Shown here in pieces: positions 35,251 to 44,691 of a stretch of 64,000 nt of DNA; position 1 is the first letter of the stretch; each line of letters opens with the position of its first letter. The translations under genes were made by a program, and so were the position numbers. The notes beneath the pieces were generated by a model. It saw only the letters and a program-made list of their open reading frames with translations. It did no database searches and was not told the origin of the DNA. The stretch lies in assembly GCA_039028895.1 (NCBI GenBank), contig JBCCHF010000037.1, positions 1-64,000 of the forward strand, in the 5' to 3' direction. Source of the DNA: JAHDCJ01 sp039028895 (GTDB lineage: Bacteria; Bacteroidota; Bacteroidia; Chitinophagales; Saprospiraceae).

Positions 35251-35705
35251 AAAGTCAATTTTAAATGCAAAAACTTTAACAATTTGATTACAAAATAGTC
35301 ATTTATAATCAAAAAGATTTCAAATAATTTGGATTTTTTCGTAGTTTTTCCAGAATCATGTACCTAACTGGCTTAAAATGAATTTATTGTATTCATTTCG
35401 TCATATTAATTACATAATGTGAGCCAATGGCATCACTAGGTCAGCAATTATGTAGCCAAAATCAAATAAATGTACAGAGGCTTTACGCCCCAACTGAGTT
35501 AAAACAGTGAAGTTTTCAAGAATAGTAGAACAAGCGGTAGGGTTTCCAGGCAAGCAAATTCCTGGAAAAAAGGCGAAACCCTGAAGTTTCTGCCCGAAAA
35601 TTAGGCATTTATAGCCGCAAAAGCAACTTTATAACTCTTTAGCGACCATATTTAGTTCATAAATCGGCTATTTTTTACAAAACTGTAAGAAATTGAACCA
35701 GACCT
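35251..35705 (-). other. Long intergenic/5' leader with nested hairpin
   Basis: This is 455 bases between the two TPR/PD40 genes. It contains a nested hairpin: AGGGTTTC (35539-35546) with GAAACCCT (35575-35582), enclosing TCCAGG (35545-35550) with CCTGGA (35561-35566). Nearby on the minus strand is GGGGCGTAAAGCC, which recalls part of a c-di-GMP-I riboswitch core, but the other conserved parts are missing. It may be a structured 5' leader of the SPOR gene. I see no gene in it. Confidence 0.4.
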
Positions 35706-37985
35706 CTAGTAAGTCCCGTTTAGGTATTCCTCAAACATACCACCACTGATCGTACCGACTACACGCATCTCGGTACGTCGGTTTTCCTGGTGTTGTGCAG
35801 CAGAGCATTTCATACCATCTATGCAGCCATTCACAGGTCTGGTCTCTCCATATCCTTTAGCCAGAAGTCGTTTACGATCAATGCCATTATTGCGCATATA
35901 ACGAACAACAGATTCAGCCCGCCTTGCCGAGAGTCTCATATTATAAGACTTCGGGCCTCGTGCATCTGTATGTGAACCGATTTCAATAATGACATCAGGA
36001 TTAGCTTGTAATATCCTAAGTACGGTAGCCAGATCTTCAGAGGCATCCTTTCTTAGTGTCGCACGATCAAAGTCGTAATAAATTCTAGGAATCTGGATCG
36101 CAATGATGACTTCTTCCGCTACTGGTGACGAAGGATCGATGGTTTCCCGGAAAGGGGTAATCGTAAGATCCGCAGTTAACTCAACAGAATTAGTCTGACC
36201 ACGTGTACAAACATCTGTACTCTTTGTCAGGTAGTTTTCTTTATCTGCTTTTACGAGATAACAACAGTCAGGGTCAAGATCAAAATCGTAATTACCGTTT
36301 TCATCACTCAGAACTACGAAAGGCTCATCACCACAATCCGTTGTCAATGTTATCGTGGCGCCTTCAACGGGCTCGCCATCAGGATTGACAACAGTACCAA
36401 TTAGCGCAAATTCGAGCGGTCTGGACATTGGGATCTGAACAAAGATTTTATCACCTGGCTTATAATCATTAGTCGTCGCTGAAACTGTATTATCATCATA
36501 CGCATCTTTAGTGGCACTGAATTCACAAACCTTATTCAAAGCCACTTCCATATAAAGTTTTCCTTCTACATCAGATGTCCCAGGGCTGCCCACAGCACAA
36601 TCATATACGACTTCAGCACCTTCAATCGGATCACCTGTCAGCTCGTCAAAAACAAGTACTTCAACATCGATAGAAATTCGTTTCAGGCTATAGATATCGT
36701 CATTACCTACTCCTCCTTCCCTATTGGAGGTGAAATAACCGAAAGTCCTTTCATTATTTAAGACAAGGCCAAAATCGTCGGCAATACTGTTGAGTGGAAA
36801 TCCAAGGTTGGTAACTGGCCCATAAGTATTTTCGCCAATTGACATGGCCATGAAGATATCAAGTCCACCAAGGCCCGTATGACCATTAGATGAGAAGTAT
36901 AGGTTGCCATTAGGGTGAACTGCCGGGAATATCTCATCGCCTTCGGTATTAATATTGGCGATATATACATTCATATTAATCGGAGGCGACCAACGGCCAT
37001 CAATCTGCGTAGACTGATAAAGATCCATACCGCCAAAGCCTCCTGGCATATCAGAAGCGAAAAATAGGGTATTACCGTCTGCAGAAAGGGTTGGATGCGC
37101 AACAGAATACTCATCACTATTGAATGGAAGCCCTTTGATATCAACCCATTGCCCGTCAATTAATTTTGCAGATAATACTTTCAGCCTTACAATGCCTTCA
37201 TCATCACGGCCCAATTTTCCAGCGATTAGATTATTTCTTGTAAAATAAACAGTTGATTCATCTACCGAAAAACACAGCGGCCCATCATGCAATTTCGTAT
37301 TGAGTTTACTTGAGTATTTTTCAGGAGTAGTATAAGCAAAGTCGAATGCATCGTCACTTACAGATTGTGCTTCTGTAAAATACATTTCAAGGAAAGGGTT
37401 CCCTGTCCAGGAAGAGATTCTCTTTATTGGTCCTCCCCTGTCACGCTCAGAAGCAAAGACTATGCCTTCTCCAAAGAACGCAGGTCCAAAATCATCAAGG
37501 TCGGAGTTGATCTCCGGAATGGGTTCTATTTCAAAAAACGAGGCGTTTCCGGTTAGCAGATCATTGACCACAGCAGTTTCACACGACTCCATCAGATATT
37601 TTCCCCTAAGATCGTCAGGTACATCTATGGTATAGGCCTCAAACCATTGCTTTGCCTCTTCACATTTACCATTGCTCTGTAGTGCCATTCCATAATACAA
37701 CTTATGGACTGCTTCGGCTTCAGGGAGTCTGACAACTTGCCCAAACCAGTATTCGGCTTCACTCATGTTACCGATCTTCCGATAACATTCTGCAAGTTTG
37801 ATCTTGGCTTCAGAAACATCTCTTTTATCCAGAACTTCCAGATATGTCTGGACTGCATCCTGGTAGTTTAACGCCGAAAAGTAGCGATTCGCTTTATTCA
37901 GTTTTGCGCGTTGGCTCATGGCTGGACCAACCACCAGGATAATGAGAAAAATAGATAATAAGATAGATTTCTTATTCATGTTCAA
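35706..37985 (-). CDS. PorE-like OmpA-family protein (TPR, PD40, regulatory domains, OmpA)
   Basis: This 759-residue protein has a signal peptide (1-24), TPR (25-140) and a PD40 propeller (about 150-440). Two carboxypeptidase-regulatory-like domains follow (about 445-620), then a C-terminal OmpA peptidoglycan-binding domain (about 635-755, IYYDFDRATLRKDASEDL, then GSHTDARGPKSYNMRLSARR). This is the domain order of PorE, which tethers the type IX secretion system to peptidoglycan. It is followed on the same strand by other envelope genes and preceded by a PorP/SprF gene. A direct T9SS role is inferred from domains and neighbours. Confidence 0.88.
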   Translation of the reverse strand: MNMNKKSILLSIFLIILVVGPAMSQRAKLNKANRYFSALNYQDAVQTYLEVLDKRDVSEAKIKLAECYRKIGNMSEAEYWFGQVVRLPEAEAVHKLYYGMALQSNGKCEEAKQWFEAYTIDVPDDLRGKYLMESCETAVVNDLLTGNASFFEIEPIPEINSDLDDFGPAFFGEGIVFASERDRGGPIKRISSWTGNPFLEMYFTEAQSVSDDAFDFAYTTPEKYSSKLNTKLHDGPLCFSVDESTVYFTRNNLIAGKLGRDDEGIVRLKVLSAKLIDGQWVDIKGLPFNSDEYSVAHPTLSADGNTLFFASDMPGGFGGMDLYQSTQIDGRWSPPINMNVYIANINTEGDEIFPAVHPNGNLYFSSNGHTGLGGLDIFMAMSIGENTYGPVTNLGFPLNSIADDFGLVLNNERTFGYFTSNREGGVGNDDIYSLKRISIDVEVLVFDELTGDPIEGAEVVYDCAVGSPGTSDVEGKLYMEVALNKVCEFSATKDAYDDNTVSATTNDYKPGDKIFVQIPMSRPLEFALIGTVVNPDGEPVEGATITLTTDCGDEPFVVLSDENGNYDFDLDPDCCYLVKADKENYLTKSTDVCTRGQTNSVELTADLTITPFRETIDPSSPVAEEVIIAIQIPRIYYDFDRATLRKDASEDLATVLRILQANPDVIIEIGSHTDARGPKSYNMRLSARRAESVVRYMRNNGIDRKRLLAKGYGETRPVNGCIDGMKCSAAQHQENRRTEMRVVGTISGGMFEEYLNGTY

Positions 37986-38056
37986 ATAGGTTGAATGTTG
38001 GAGTTATTGGTTGAAAATCGACTTCTGATAGCGAGGTATCAACGAACAACTTTTAT

Positions 38057-39055
38057 CTAGAAACGCCTTGGCGTAACGATCTTATCCTTTTCAAAATTAA
38101 ATTCATATCCAAGCATCACCTCAAATGATCCATCTGAAACAGTTCTGAGCTTGGTCAGCGTATAATCATAGGCAGCCCCAATACGGATGCCATTCTTCAA
38201 ATAAACACCTAGTAGAAAATCAACCGAATCGTAGGAAGTCCCATCTTCAGCACCTTCAAATGCAGAACGGAAACCTGCACCTAACCAAAGTACCTCATTA
38301 ATCAAAAATGATGCAGTAATATCAAACTCCGTAGGCGCCGTTACGTCATTACCCCGACTGGTGAACTCGCCAAAAAGGCCGACATTCTTGATCAGGAATT
38401 CTGGTTTAAACACCAGGCTGCTGTTAAGCGGTATAGCAAATCCTCCCATCAGGTAGAAATGGCGATACTGGCGTGCGAATAGCTCCTGGGTAGCCGGGTC
38501 AATACCTTCCTTTCTTAAATCAGGATCAAGAATATGTGGAATAGATGCACCGAAATAGTAAAGATCCGTTGAATAATAGATGCCGAATCCAAAATTGGGT
38601 AGCCATAGATTCGGATTGGAGTCTGAGATAAATGCCGGATCGTTGGGTTCATGCTGCGAAAGACTGGCCAAGTCTGCTCTCCAGTTCATTACACCTCCAG
38701 AAAGGCCTAGGGCCAATTTACCTTTCCCTAGCGGGATGCGATAGGCATAACTGGCAAAAACACCTAGCTGATTATTTACCCCGATCTTGTCATGATAAAC
38801 ATTCAATCCAAGACCGATCCTTTCAGTTTTCAGTGGCGTATGTATTGAAAATACTTCTGTTGAAGGTGCGCCATCAAGATTAACCCATTGGGTTCGATAA
38901 AGCCCTGTAAAGACCATATGATCACGGCTTCCAGCATATGCAGGGTTGTACGCCAGTGTGTTCCACATGTATTGTGTGTACATGGGGTCCTGTTGGCTAT
39001 GGCCCACCTGAACCGCAAACAAGAACGCAAAGATCAGGGTAAAGTATTTTTTCAT
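38057..39055 (-). CDS. PorP/SprF family outer-membrane protein
   Basis: This 332-residue protein has a signal peptide and the family start QDPMYTQYMWNTLAYNPAYAGSRD. A predicted beta-barrel follows (RTQWVNLDGAPSTEVFSIHTPL, GLGLNVYHDKIG, then YYSTDLYYFGASIPHIL). PorP/SprF proteins are outer-membrane components linked to type IX secretion or to export and anchoring of specific (often CHU_C/type B) substrates. It sits between a CHU_C protein upstream and the PorE-like protein downstream, the usual partner set. Confidence 0.93.
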   Translation of the reverse strand: MKKYFTLIFAFLFAVQVGHSQQDPMYTQYMWNTLAYNPAYAGSRDHMVFTGLYRTQWVNLDGAPSTEVFSIHTPLKTERIGLGLNVYHDKIGVNNQLGVFASYAYRIPLGKGKLALGLSGGVMNWRADLASLSQHEPNDPAFISDSNPNLWLPNFGFGIYYSTDLYYFGASIPHILDPDLRKEGIDPATQELFARQYRHFYLMGGFAIPLNSSLVFKPEFLIKNVGLFGEFTSRGNDVTAPTEFDITASFLINEVLWLGAGFRSAFEGAEDGTSYDSVDFLLGVYLKNGIRIGAAYDYTLTKLRTVSDGSFEVMLGYEFNFEKDKIVTPRRF

Positions 39056-39097
39056 AAAAAAGGAATTTTCTTTTCCAATTACTTTATCAGGATAAAA

Positions 39098-40051
39098 TTA
39101 GCGGTACAACATAATGTAGCCGCTGAAAATATTGCCAATTCCATCATCAAAGTGATAGAAATAAGTTCCATCAGGAAGGTCTTTGCCGTTCCATTTCCCG
39201 TCCCAGTCATTATTATAGTCACTACCTTCAAAAACCTGGACGCCCCATCGGTTGTAAATCCTCAGAGTATTCCCTGGAAAGCTATCTACACCCTCTATTA
39301 CAAAAGTATCATTGATACCATCGCGATTTGGAGAGAAGCTATCAAAAAACTCCAGGATTTCCGGCGGACAGGGTTGACCAACACTCACAGTGACCGTTGC
39401 GTCATCACAAAGATCAGGATGCACACACACTTCATAGATAAACTGATCAGTGCCACAGAAACCATCTTCAGGGGTATAGGTGACCGTGTTGTTCGAATTA
39501 ACAGTCACAGATCCGTTGGCTGGCTCAGTGGTGATAGTTACTGTAGTTTCGGCAATAAAACTATCGTTAGCCAAAACATCAATAGTAACAGGGGTGTCTT
39601 CTGAGGTAGAAGCTTCATCATCTTGCGCCATTGGTCCTTCATCACTGACAAGGAATAGGAGTTGTGTGGTATCACATTGGGGCGGAGAAGTACTGCATAT
39701 TTCAATGCAAACCTCGTCCAAACCGCTGTCATTACCTCCTTCATAATTTACGCAAGCGTCATCTTCGTCTATAAAAATGACGCCGAAATCGATGCTCCCT
39801 CCACAGTCAACGGCTTCAATTGATGAAAGCTGACCAGGAAGGCCGGATGTATCAATACAAAACGTAACTTCACCATTCAAAGGCAATTGAAGAATAAACG
39901 TATCCAAAGGAGGAGGAGGTGGCAAGAAAAAGGTTTGTTCAGGGCTACTGGTTGGCAAATGCATTTCGTACGCATTCAAAAGATCCCCGGCAAATCCTTT
40001 AATTCCTGAACAAAAGAATATGAAAACAAAGGCGTAAAAAAACTGTTTCAT
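39098..40051 (-). CDS. Exported protein with cadherin-like module and CHU_C type B T9SS tail
   Basis: I start it at ATG 40051, because MKQFFYAFVFIFFCSGIKGFAG is then a normal signal peptide (an ATG at 40093 adds 14 residues). The mature 300 residues hold a beta domain and an Ig/cadherin-like module (DEASTSEDTPVTIDVLANDS, then GSVTVNSNNTVTYTPEDGFCG). The C-terminal gliding-motility-associated domain is FSPNRDGINDTFVIEG ... IYNRWGVQVFEGSDY ... WDGKWNGKDLPDGTYFY, the type B sorting signal. It should be secreted by T9SS and held at the surface by the adjacent PorP/SprF-type protein. Confidence 0.9.
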   Translation of the reverse strand: MKQFFYAFVFIFFCSGIKGFAGDLLNAYEMHLPTSSPEQTFFLPPPPPLDTFILQLPLNGEVTFCIDTSGLPGQLSSIEAVDCGGSIDFGVIFIDEDDACVNYEGGNDSGLDEVCIEICSTSPPQCDTTQLLFLVSDEGPMAQDDEASTSEDTPVTIDVLANDSFIAETTVTITTEPANGSVTVNSNNTVTYTPEDGFCGTDQFIYEVCVHPDLCDDATVTVSVGQPCPPEILEFFDSFSPNRDGINDTFVIEGVDSFPGNTLRIYNRWGVQVFEGSDYNNDWDGKWNGKDLPDGTYFYHFDDGIGNIFSGYIMLYR

Positions 40052-40210
40052 TTGATTCGTTGATTTAAATGATCCAACAGAAAATCGGCTCATTAAAATT
40101 GAATTCCAGGACCTTAAAAGTAGGTTAATCCCTCACTTTTTTGCATAGACAGTAAAGGTAATTTAAATTTGTAAAGCCCCAAAAACTATCCAACAAAATC
40201 CCTTTTTCTA

Positions 40211-40873
40211 TTGTCATTTTCTCATATACTTCTGTCGCTCATTCTGTTGTCTTTGGTTGCATGCCAGCCTGACAACCCCGAAAAAACCCATTCTGAATCG
40301 GTTATTGATGACTCCTATGTGGTATACTGGACGGAGTTATTGGGTACTCTGGACATTGAATTCCCAGCCAAAGAAGTCCATATCCTGCTATTCAAAATGG
40401 AGCAGAAAGCAGAAATCTGGGTAGTTGGTAAAGACGACACTCCCATCCTTTTGGAAGTTCATGATATTGAAACTACTTCTTCAGAAAAAGGCCCTCTACT
40501 ATATGAAGGCCAGCCCAATTTTCCGGAAGGAAAATACCTGGTGGATGCAGCCATTTCAGATGGAGAGGTCGTCTATTTAAAACCAGATTTCCCAAACAGT
40601 TTTGATCAACGGAAGGCCAAAGCAGATAAACGCAAGATGCCTAAGGAAGGGTTCTTTATTGCTTCCGCACAAATGGAAGGCACGCATACAGCAATTATGG
40701 AAGAAAATACTTTGAACTCAGTCATCAATTTAGTAATTTCAACCAATCATTCGGAAATTATTGTTTTTCCGGAAGACCCCCGCCCTAACACACGCTTCAA
40801 GCCTTGCTATCCCTGTACGGAATGGTATGTGGAGTTGTACTCAATGCTGGAGGAAACCCTTCGTAAGTATTGA
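40211..40873 (+). CDS. Hypothetical lipoprotein, TTG start
   Basis: This 220-residue protein appears to start with TTG at 40211; no ATG precedes the lipoprotein signal (ILLSLILLSLVACQP, Cys18). The mature part has YVVYWTELLGTLDIEFPA and a short VEVHDIE region, with a Pro/Cys motif near the end (FKPCYPCTEW). I recognise no family. It is divergent from the CHU_C gene. The lack of charged residues before the hydrophobic stretch leaves the start uncertain. Confidence 0.55.
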   Translation: MSFSHILLSLILLSLVACQPDNPEKTHSESVIDDSYVVYWTELLGTLDIEFPAKEVHILLFKMEQKAEIWVVGKDDTPILLEVHDIETTSSEKGPLLYEGQPNFPEGKYLVDAAISDGEVVYLKPDFPNSFDQRKAKADKRKMPKEGFFIASAQMEGTHTAIMEENTLNSVINLVISTNHSEIIVFPEDPRPNTRFKPCYPCTEWYVELYSMLEETLRKY

Positions 40874-40960
40874 ATTACTACAGTTGTTATGACATATTGA
40901 ATACGTGTATCTTGATTTAAAACCTTAAAAAACAATTCATTAACACCTAATTGCATTGGG

Positions 40961-42067
40961 ATGAAAAAACTTTACTATTCTCTAATTTGGGTTGCCATTT
41001 TTGCTTTTGCCTCAACACAAATTGCAGCTCAACCTTCTTATTGCCTTAGACTGGTTCAAACGAACGTTACTGCTACTACCGTGGAAATTGATATTCAGAT
41101 TCAATTCTCTGCAACTTCAGGGCTTGGCTCCTCCAACCTACAGATCCTTTACGATAACACAAGGCTCACTTCGCCGATATTAGGCACAGATGCCATTCCT
41201 CCACCTTTTTATTCAGCATCTACAGTGACCTCGCCAACCACCTCCAAGGTATCTTACAATATTGAATTGCTGGTACCAAATTTCGGAATTATGGTTGAAA
41301 CCCCAAGTGCGTGGACTTCGGTAGGGACTGTTGTATTTACCTATTCAGGGTCCACCCCTACTACTTTGACCTGGTCATATACAGGAACGACCACAGAAAC
41401 CGTAGTTTTTGATCATAATGAGATGGATCAGCTTTTTGCTACCTCATCAGGCGCAGCTTGTTTGCAACCGGTAACCCTGTTCTCTGTCCTCCCCATTGAA
41501 CTCTCATCTTTTGAAGCTGAATGGCTCAATGATAACCAACGGGAAGCCAAACTGGACTGGACCACCCTTTCGGAAACAAATAATGAAAAGTTCGAGATCC
41601 AGCGCAGTTTCGATGGACTGACTTGGCGCGTTTTAGATGAAGTACCCGGTTTGGGTAATTCATCAGAGCCTCATAGCTATTCCTATATAGACGAGACAGT
41701 TGGAGCCGAAATGTCCAACGACTTTGTTTATTACCGAATCGCCCAGATCGATTTCTCAGGCCAGGTTACCATGTCTGAAGTCAGAGCCTTGAACAAAAGT
41801 GTTAGTGCTGAGGATGTTTCGGTTTTCCCAAATCCATTCACTGATGGTATTTCCATGCTAATTCCTCAAGAAAAACTTGGAACTGAAGGCGGTCAAATCA
41901 GCATTGAGGATATTGCCGGAAGGACAATTATCACTAAATCAGTTGAAGGTGCATATACTGATCAACTTATCAGGTTTGATGATGTTGAAACGCTTGTTCC
42001 TGGCATTTATATTATTAAATTTGAGTCTGGAACAAATGTTTTCAGTCGGAAAATAGTCAGACAGTAG
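40961..42067 (+). CDS. Exported protein with T9SS type A sorting domain
   Basis: This 368-residue protein has a signal peptide (cut near TQIAAQ), a cohesin-like beta domain (about 25-170, VTATTVEIDIQIQFSA) and a linker. The T9SS type A C-terminal domain is at 285-368: VSVFPNPFTDGISMLIP, GGQISIEDIAGRTI, PGIYIIKFESG, FSRKIVRQ. It should cross the outer membrane through T9SS and be attached to the surface or released. It probably has its own promoter. Confidence 0.85.
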   Translation: MKKLYYSLIWVAIFAFASTQIAAQPSYCLRLVQTNVTATTVEIDIQIQFSATSGLGSSNLQILYDNTRLTSPILGTDAIPPPFYSASTVTSPTTSKVSYNIELLVPNFGIMVETPSAWTSVGTVVFTYSGSTPTTLTWSYTGTTTETVVFDHNEMDQLFATSSGAACLQPVTLFSVLPIELSSFEAEWLNDNQREAKLDWTTLSETNNEKFEIQRSFDGLTWRVLDEVPGLGNSSEPHSYSYIDETVGAEMSNDFVYYRIAQIDFSGQVTMSEVRALNKSVSAEDVSVFPNPFTDGISMLIPQEKLGTEGGQISIEDIAGRTIITKSVEGAYTDQLIRFDDVETLVPGIYIIKFESGTNVFSRKIVRQ

Positions 42068-42126
42068 TGCTTTGAATCTGGCTTTCGCCGAAAAAGCCAT
42101 TTGCAAAGAAATTACAAAAGATTAAA

Positions 42127-43419
42127 ATGCTCGATGATGCTCCAATCCAGCTAAATGCTGATTTCCAATATGCTTTAGATGCATTGGAAAAAGGAGCCAA
42201 TATGTTTATCACCGGAAAAGCCGGAACAGGAAAGTCAACCCTGCTTCAGCTTTTTCGGGATACCACAAGGAAAAAAGTCGTAGTGCTGGCTCCCACAGGC
42301 ATCGCGGCCCTCAATGTAAAGGGCCAAACCATCCATTCTTTTTTTGGTTTTCCACCAAAACCGATCACTAAAGCCGACATCAAACAAAAACGATATAGAG
42401 GTTTATACCAAAAGCTGGATGTCATGATCATTGATGAAATATCTATGGTCAGAGCTGATATGCTGGATAATATTGACCATTTCCTGCGCATCAACAGAGA
42501 TATGCTTGATGAGCCTTTCGGTGGCGTTCAGGTTGTATTCTTTGGAGATCTTTTTCAGTTGCCGCCCGTCGTCAAAAAAGAGGAAGCTGAGTACTTTAGA
42601 ACTAATTACCAAAGTCCGTATTTCTTTTCTGCAGATGTCATGCAGGAAATCGAACTTGAGCGACTGGAACTCAGCTTTGTATACAGGCAGGATAACCGAG
42701 CCTTTATCCGGCTATTGGATAATATCCGAACCAATTCTCTCGATTATGATGACCTGGAAGCTTTAAATGAACGATATTATAAAGAGCTTTCCGATTACGA
42801 GATGGAAGGCCATTTTATTACCCTTTCAGCAAGAAATAATGAAGTTGACCGCATTAACCACCAACAATTGTCAAAACTACAGGGCACTGAAGTCACCTTT
42901 ACAGGGAGAGCTGATGGTAATTTCACAGAACGCCTCTTCCCTACAGATATCATTCTTAAATTACGCGTCGGTGCTCAGGTTATGTTTGTGAAGAATGACC
43001 CCAAAAGGAGATTTGTAAATGGAACGATCGGCACAGTAACACAATTAACCCAGGACCAGATCAAGGTAACCATTACCGACGAAGAAGGCAACCCAAGAGG
43101 TATCAATGTCAAAAAAATGGATTGGGAGCTTATTCGCCACAAGATAGATGACGATGGCAATATCGGCTCTGACACCATTGGCACTTTTGTGCAATACCCA
43201 CTCCGGTTAGCCTGGGCCATCACTATTCACAAAAGCCAAGGGAAAACATTCGACAAAGTAATCATTGATCTTGGGAAGGGATCATTTGCCCATGGTCAGA
43301 CCTATGTGGCCCTGAGTCGATGCACCAGCCTGCAAGGTGTTGTTCTCAAACAGAGAATCAGACCCAGGGATATAATGCTTGACCCGCGGATTGTAGAATA
43401 CAATGAAAGTCAATATTAA
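42127..43419 (+). CDS. PIF1-like SF1 DNA helicase
   Basis: This 430-residue 5'-3' helicase has all SF1B motifs. Walker A is FITGKAGTGKSTLLQ. APTGIAALNVKGQTIHSFFG follows. Walker B is MIIDEISMVRADMLD. Motif III is VVFFGDLFQLPPV. The later motifs are WAITIHKSQGKTFD and YVALSRCTSLQGV. The central 1A-2B-like parts are short, as in bacterial PIF1/RRM3-type proteins. It is probably used in replication or repair, for example unwinding G-quadruplexes and R-loops. It is a single gene just after the T9SS cargo gene. Confidence 0.9.
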   Translation: MLDDAPIQLNADFQYALDALEKGANMFITGKAGTGKSTLLQLFRDTTRKKVVVLAPTGIAALNVKGQTIHSFFGFPPKPITKADIKQKRYRGLYQKLDVMIIDEISMVRADMLDNIDHFLRINRDMLDEPFGGVQVVFFGDLFQLPPVVKKEEAEYFRTNYQSPYFFSADVMQEIELERLELSFVYRQDNRAFIRLLDNIRTNSLDYDDLEALNERYYKELSDYEMEGHFITLSARNNEVDRINHQQLSKLQGTEVTFTGRADGNFTERLFPTDIILKLRVGAQVMFVKNDPKRRFVNGTIGTVTQLTQDQIKVTITDEEGNPRGINVKKMDWELIRHKIDDDGNIGSDTIGTFVQYPLRLAWAITIHKSQGKTFDKVIIDLGKGSFAHGQTYVALSRCTSLQGVVLKQRIRPRDIMLDPRIVEYNESQY

Positions 43420-43529
43420 TTCAGTTTTTGTCGAAAAAACATGAACTTTAACGGTAAATTTGATTTATTCGGTCAAATTTTTTCAACTTCTTCACTATTT
43501 AACCTGTTAAAAAAGCAAAAAAATAACTC

Positions 43530-44345
43530 ATGAAAGGTAACAAACTTGTATCCTTAGGAATAATGGCCTTCATCGCACTTATCCTTGTGGTGGGGCTTTC
43601 AAACAGCATTTTTTACACGATTGACCCCGGTGAAAAAGGTGTACTTTTTAAGCGTTTTGGCGGTGGTCTTGATAAAGAAAATATCTTCGGCCAAGGTTTC
43701 CATATTATCTCTCCATGGAACAGGATGTATCGTTACGACGTCAGAACGGACGAGGACTTTGAGTCAATGGAAGTACTTTCAAAGAATGGTTTGACCATTA
43801 AAGTAGAATTATCTTACCGTTACTCTCCTATGCCAGATAACATTGGCTTCCTGCATGATGAGATCGGTTCAGACTATAAGGCAAGAATTATCATGCCTGA
43901 AATACGTTCTGCTACCAGGGAGGTTATTGGTAAATATCTCCCTGAAGAACTCTATTCCACAAAGCGTGAAGCCATCCAAGACGAGATCTTTACTAGAACT
44001 TCAGAAGCAGTTGGTGAAAAGCATATTACCCTTGATGCTGTCCTGATTCGTGAAGTAGCACTTCCCGAATCTCTCCAGGCTGCTATTGAGCGAAAGCTAA
44101 AAGAAGAACAAGAATCTCTACAATACGAATTCCGTCTGGAAAAAGAGCGTAAAGAGGCTGAGCGTAAAGTTATCGAGGCCCAGGCTAAAGCAGATGCGAA
44201 CCGTATTCTAAACGCGAGTCTTACCGACAAAATCCTGCGTGACAAAGGTATTGAAGCTACACTCGATCTTGCCAATTCACCAAATAGCAAAGTCGTAATT
44301 GTAGGTGGAGAAGGTGGAGGACTTCCACTTATCCTGGGTAATTAA
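43530..44345 (+). CDS. Prohibitin/SPFH (band 7) membrane protein
   Basis: This 271-residue protein has one N-terminal membrane anchor (about 7-28) and an SPFH domain (30-190, IDPGEKGVLFKRFGGGL, GFHIISPWNRMYRYDVR, then TIKVELSYRYSP). A coiled coil rich in Glu, Lys and Arg follows (190-235), with a short hydrophobic tail. Bacterial prohibitins form ring assemblies that hold membrane proteases and order membrane domains. It lacks a visible HflK partner here. It is followed by a strong terminator. Confidence 0.9.
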   Translation: MKGNKLVSLGIMAFIALILVVGLSNSIFYTIDPGEKGVLFKRFGGGLDKENIFGQGFHIISPWNRMYRYDVRTDEDFESMEVLSKNGLTIKVELSYRYSPMPDNIGFLHDEIGSDYKARIIMPEIRSATREVIGKYLPEELYSTKREAIQDEIFTRTSEAVGEKHITLDAVLIREVALPESLQAAIERKLKEEQESLQYEFRLEKERKEAERKVIEAQAKADANRILNASLTDKILRDKGIEATLDLANSPNSKVVIVGGEGGGLPLILGN

Positions 44346-44419
44346 TCGCAGAAAAGTGTTTTGAAAATCGCAGTTGGAAAAGAAAATATCCAGTTGTCAA
44401 TTTTCAACAAAAATAATTT

Positions 44420-44490
44420 CTAAAACAGCTGAAAAAGCAATCCCCTTCTTTCTGTATGCGGGTTGCTTTTTCAGCTGTTTTAGTTTTTTT
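44420..44490 (+). terminator. Very strong rho-independent terminator
   Basis: A stem of more than 20 bp (44420-44443 pairing with 44461-44483, arms built around ACAGCTGAAAAAGCAA and TTGCTTTTTCAGCTGT) is followed by seven T. It ends the SPFH gene. Confidence 0.9.
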
Positions 44491-44524
44491 ACTATTTTAG
44501 CAATGAGAACCTAAATCCATTGCT

Positions 44525-44686
44525 ATGAAAAGAGAGGAAGCACGGCAAAAACAAAAAGAATTCAGGCGTAAATTCAAAGCCAGTCAACAAACGGAAGGCA
44601 AGAAAATATTTCGAGTCGTCTTACTCATGACCGTTGCCCTTTTGGTCATTTTATTTCTTGTCTTCAGATCAAATCTTACTGGGTAA
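44525..44686 (+). CDS. Small single-pass membrane protein, 53 residues
   Basis: ATG 44525 to TAA 44684-44686 encodes a 53-residue protein. It has a highly basic N-terminus (KREEARQKQKEFRRKFKASQ) and one membrane segment (about 31-47, VVLLMTVALLVILFLVF). Similar tiny basic single-pass proteins are common in this phylum. It lies after the strong terminator and 5 bases before the stop of the convergent GT39 gene. The clean start, membrane pattern and stop argue that it is real. Confidence 0.5.
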   Translation: MKREEARQKQKEFRRKFKASQQTEGKKIFRVVLLMTVALLVILFLVFRSNLTG

Positions 44687-44691
44687 GGTAC

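Noticed and set aside
35480..35640. c-di-GMP-I riboswitch
   Set aside because: One stretch (GGGGCGTAAAGCC, minus strand) resembles part of the core, but the CACAGGGCAAACC half and the receptor are absent.
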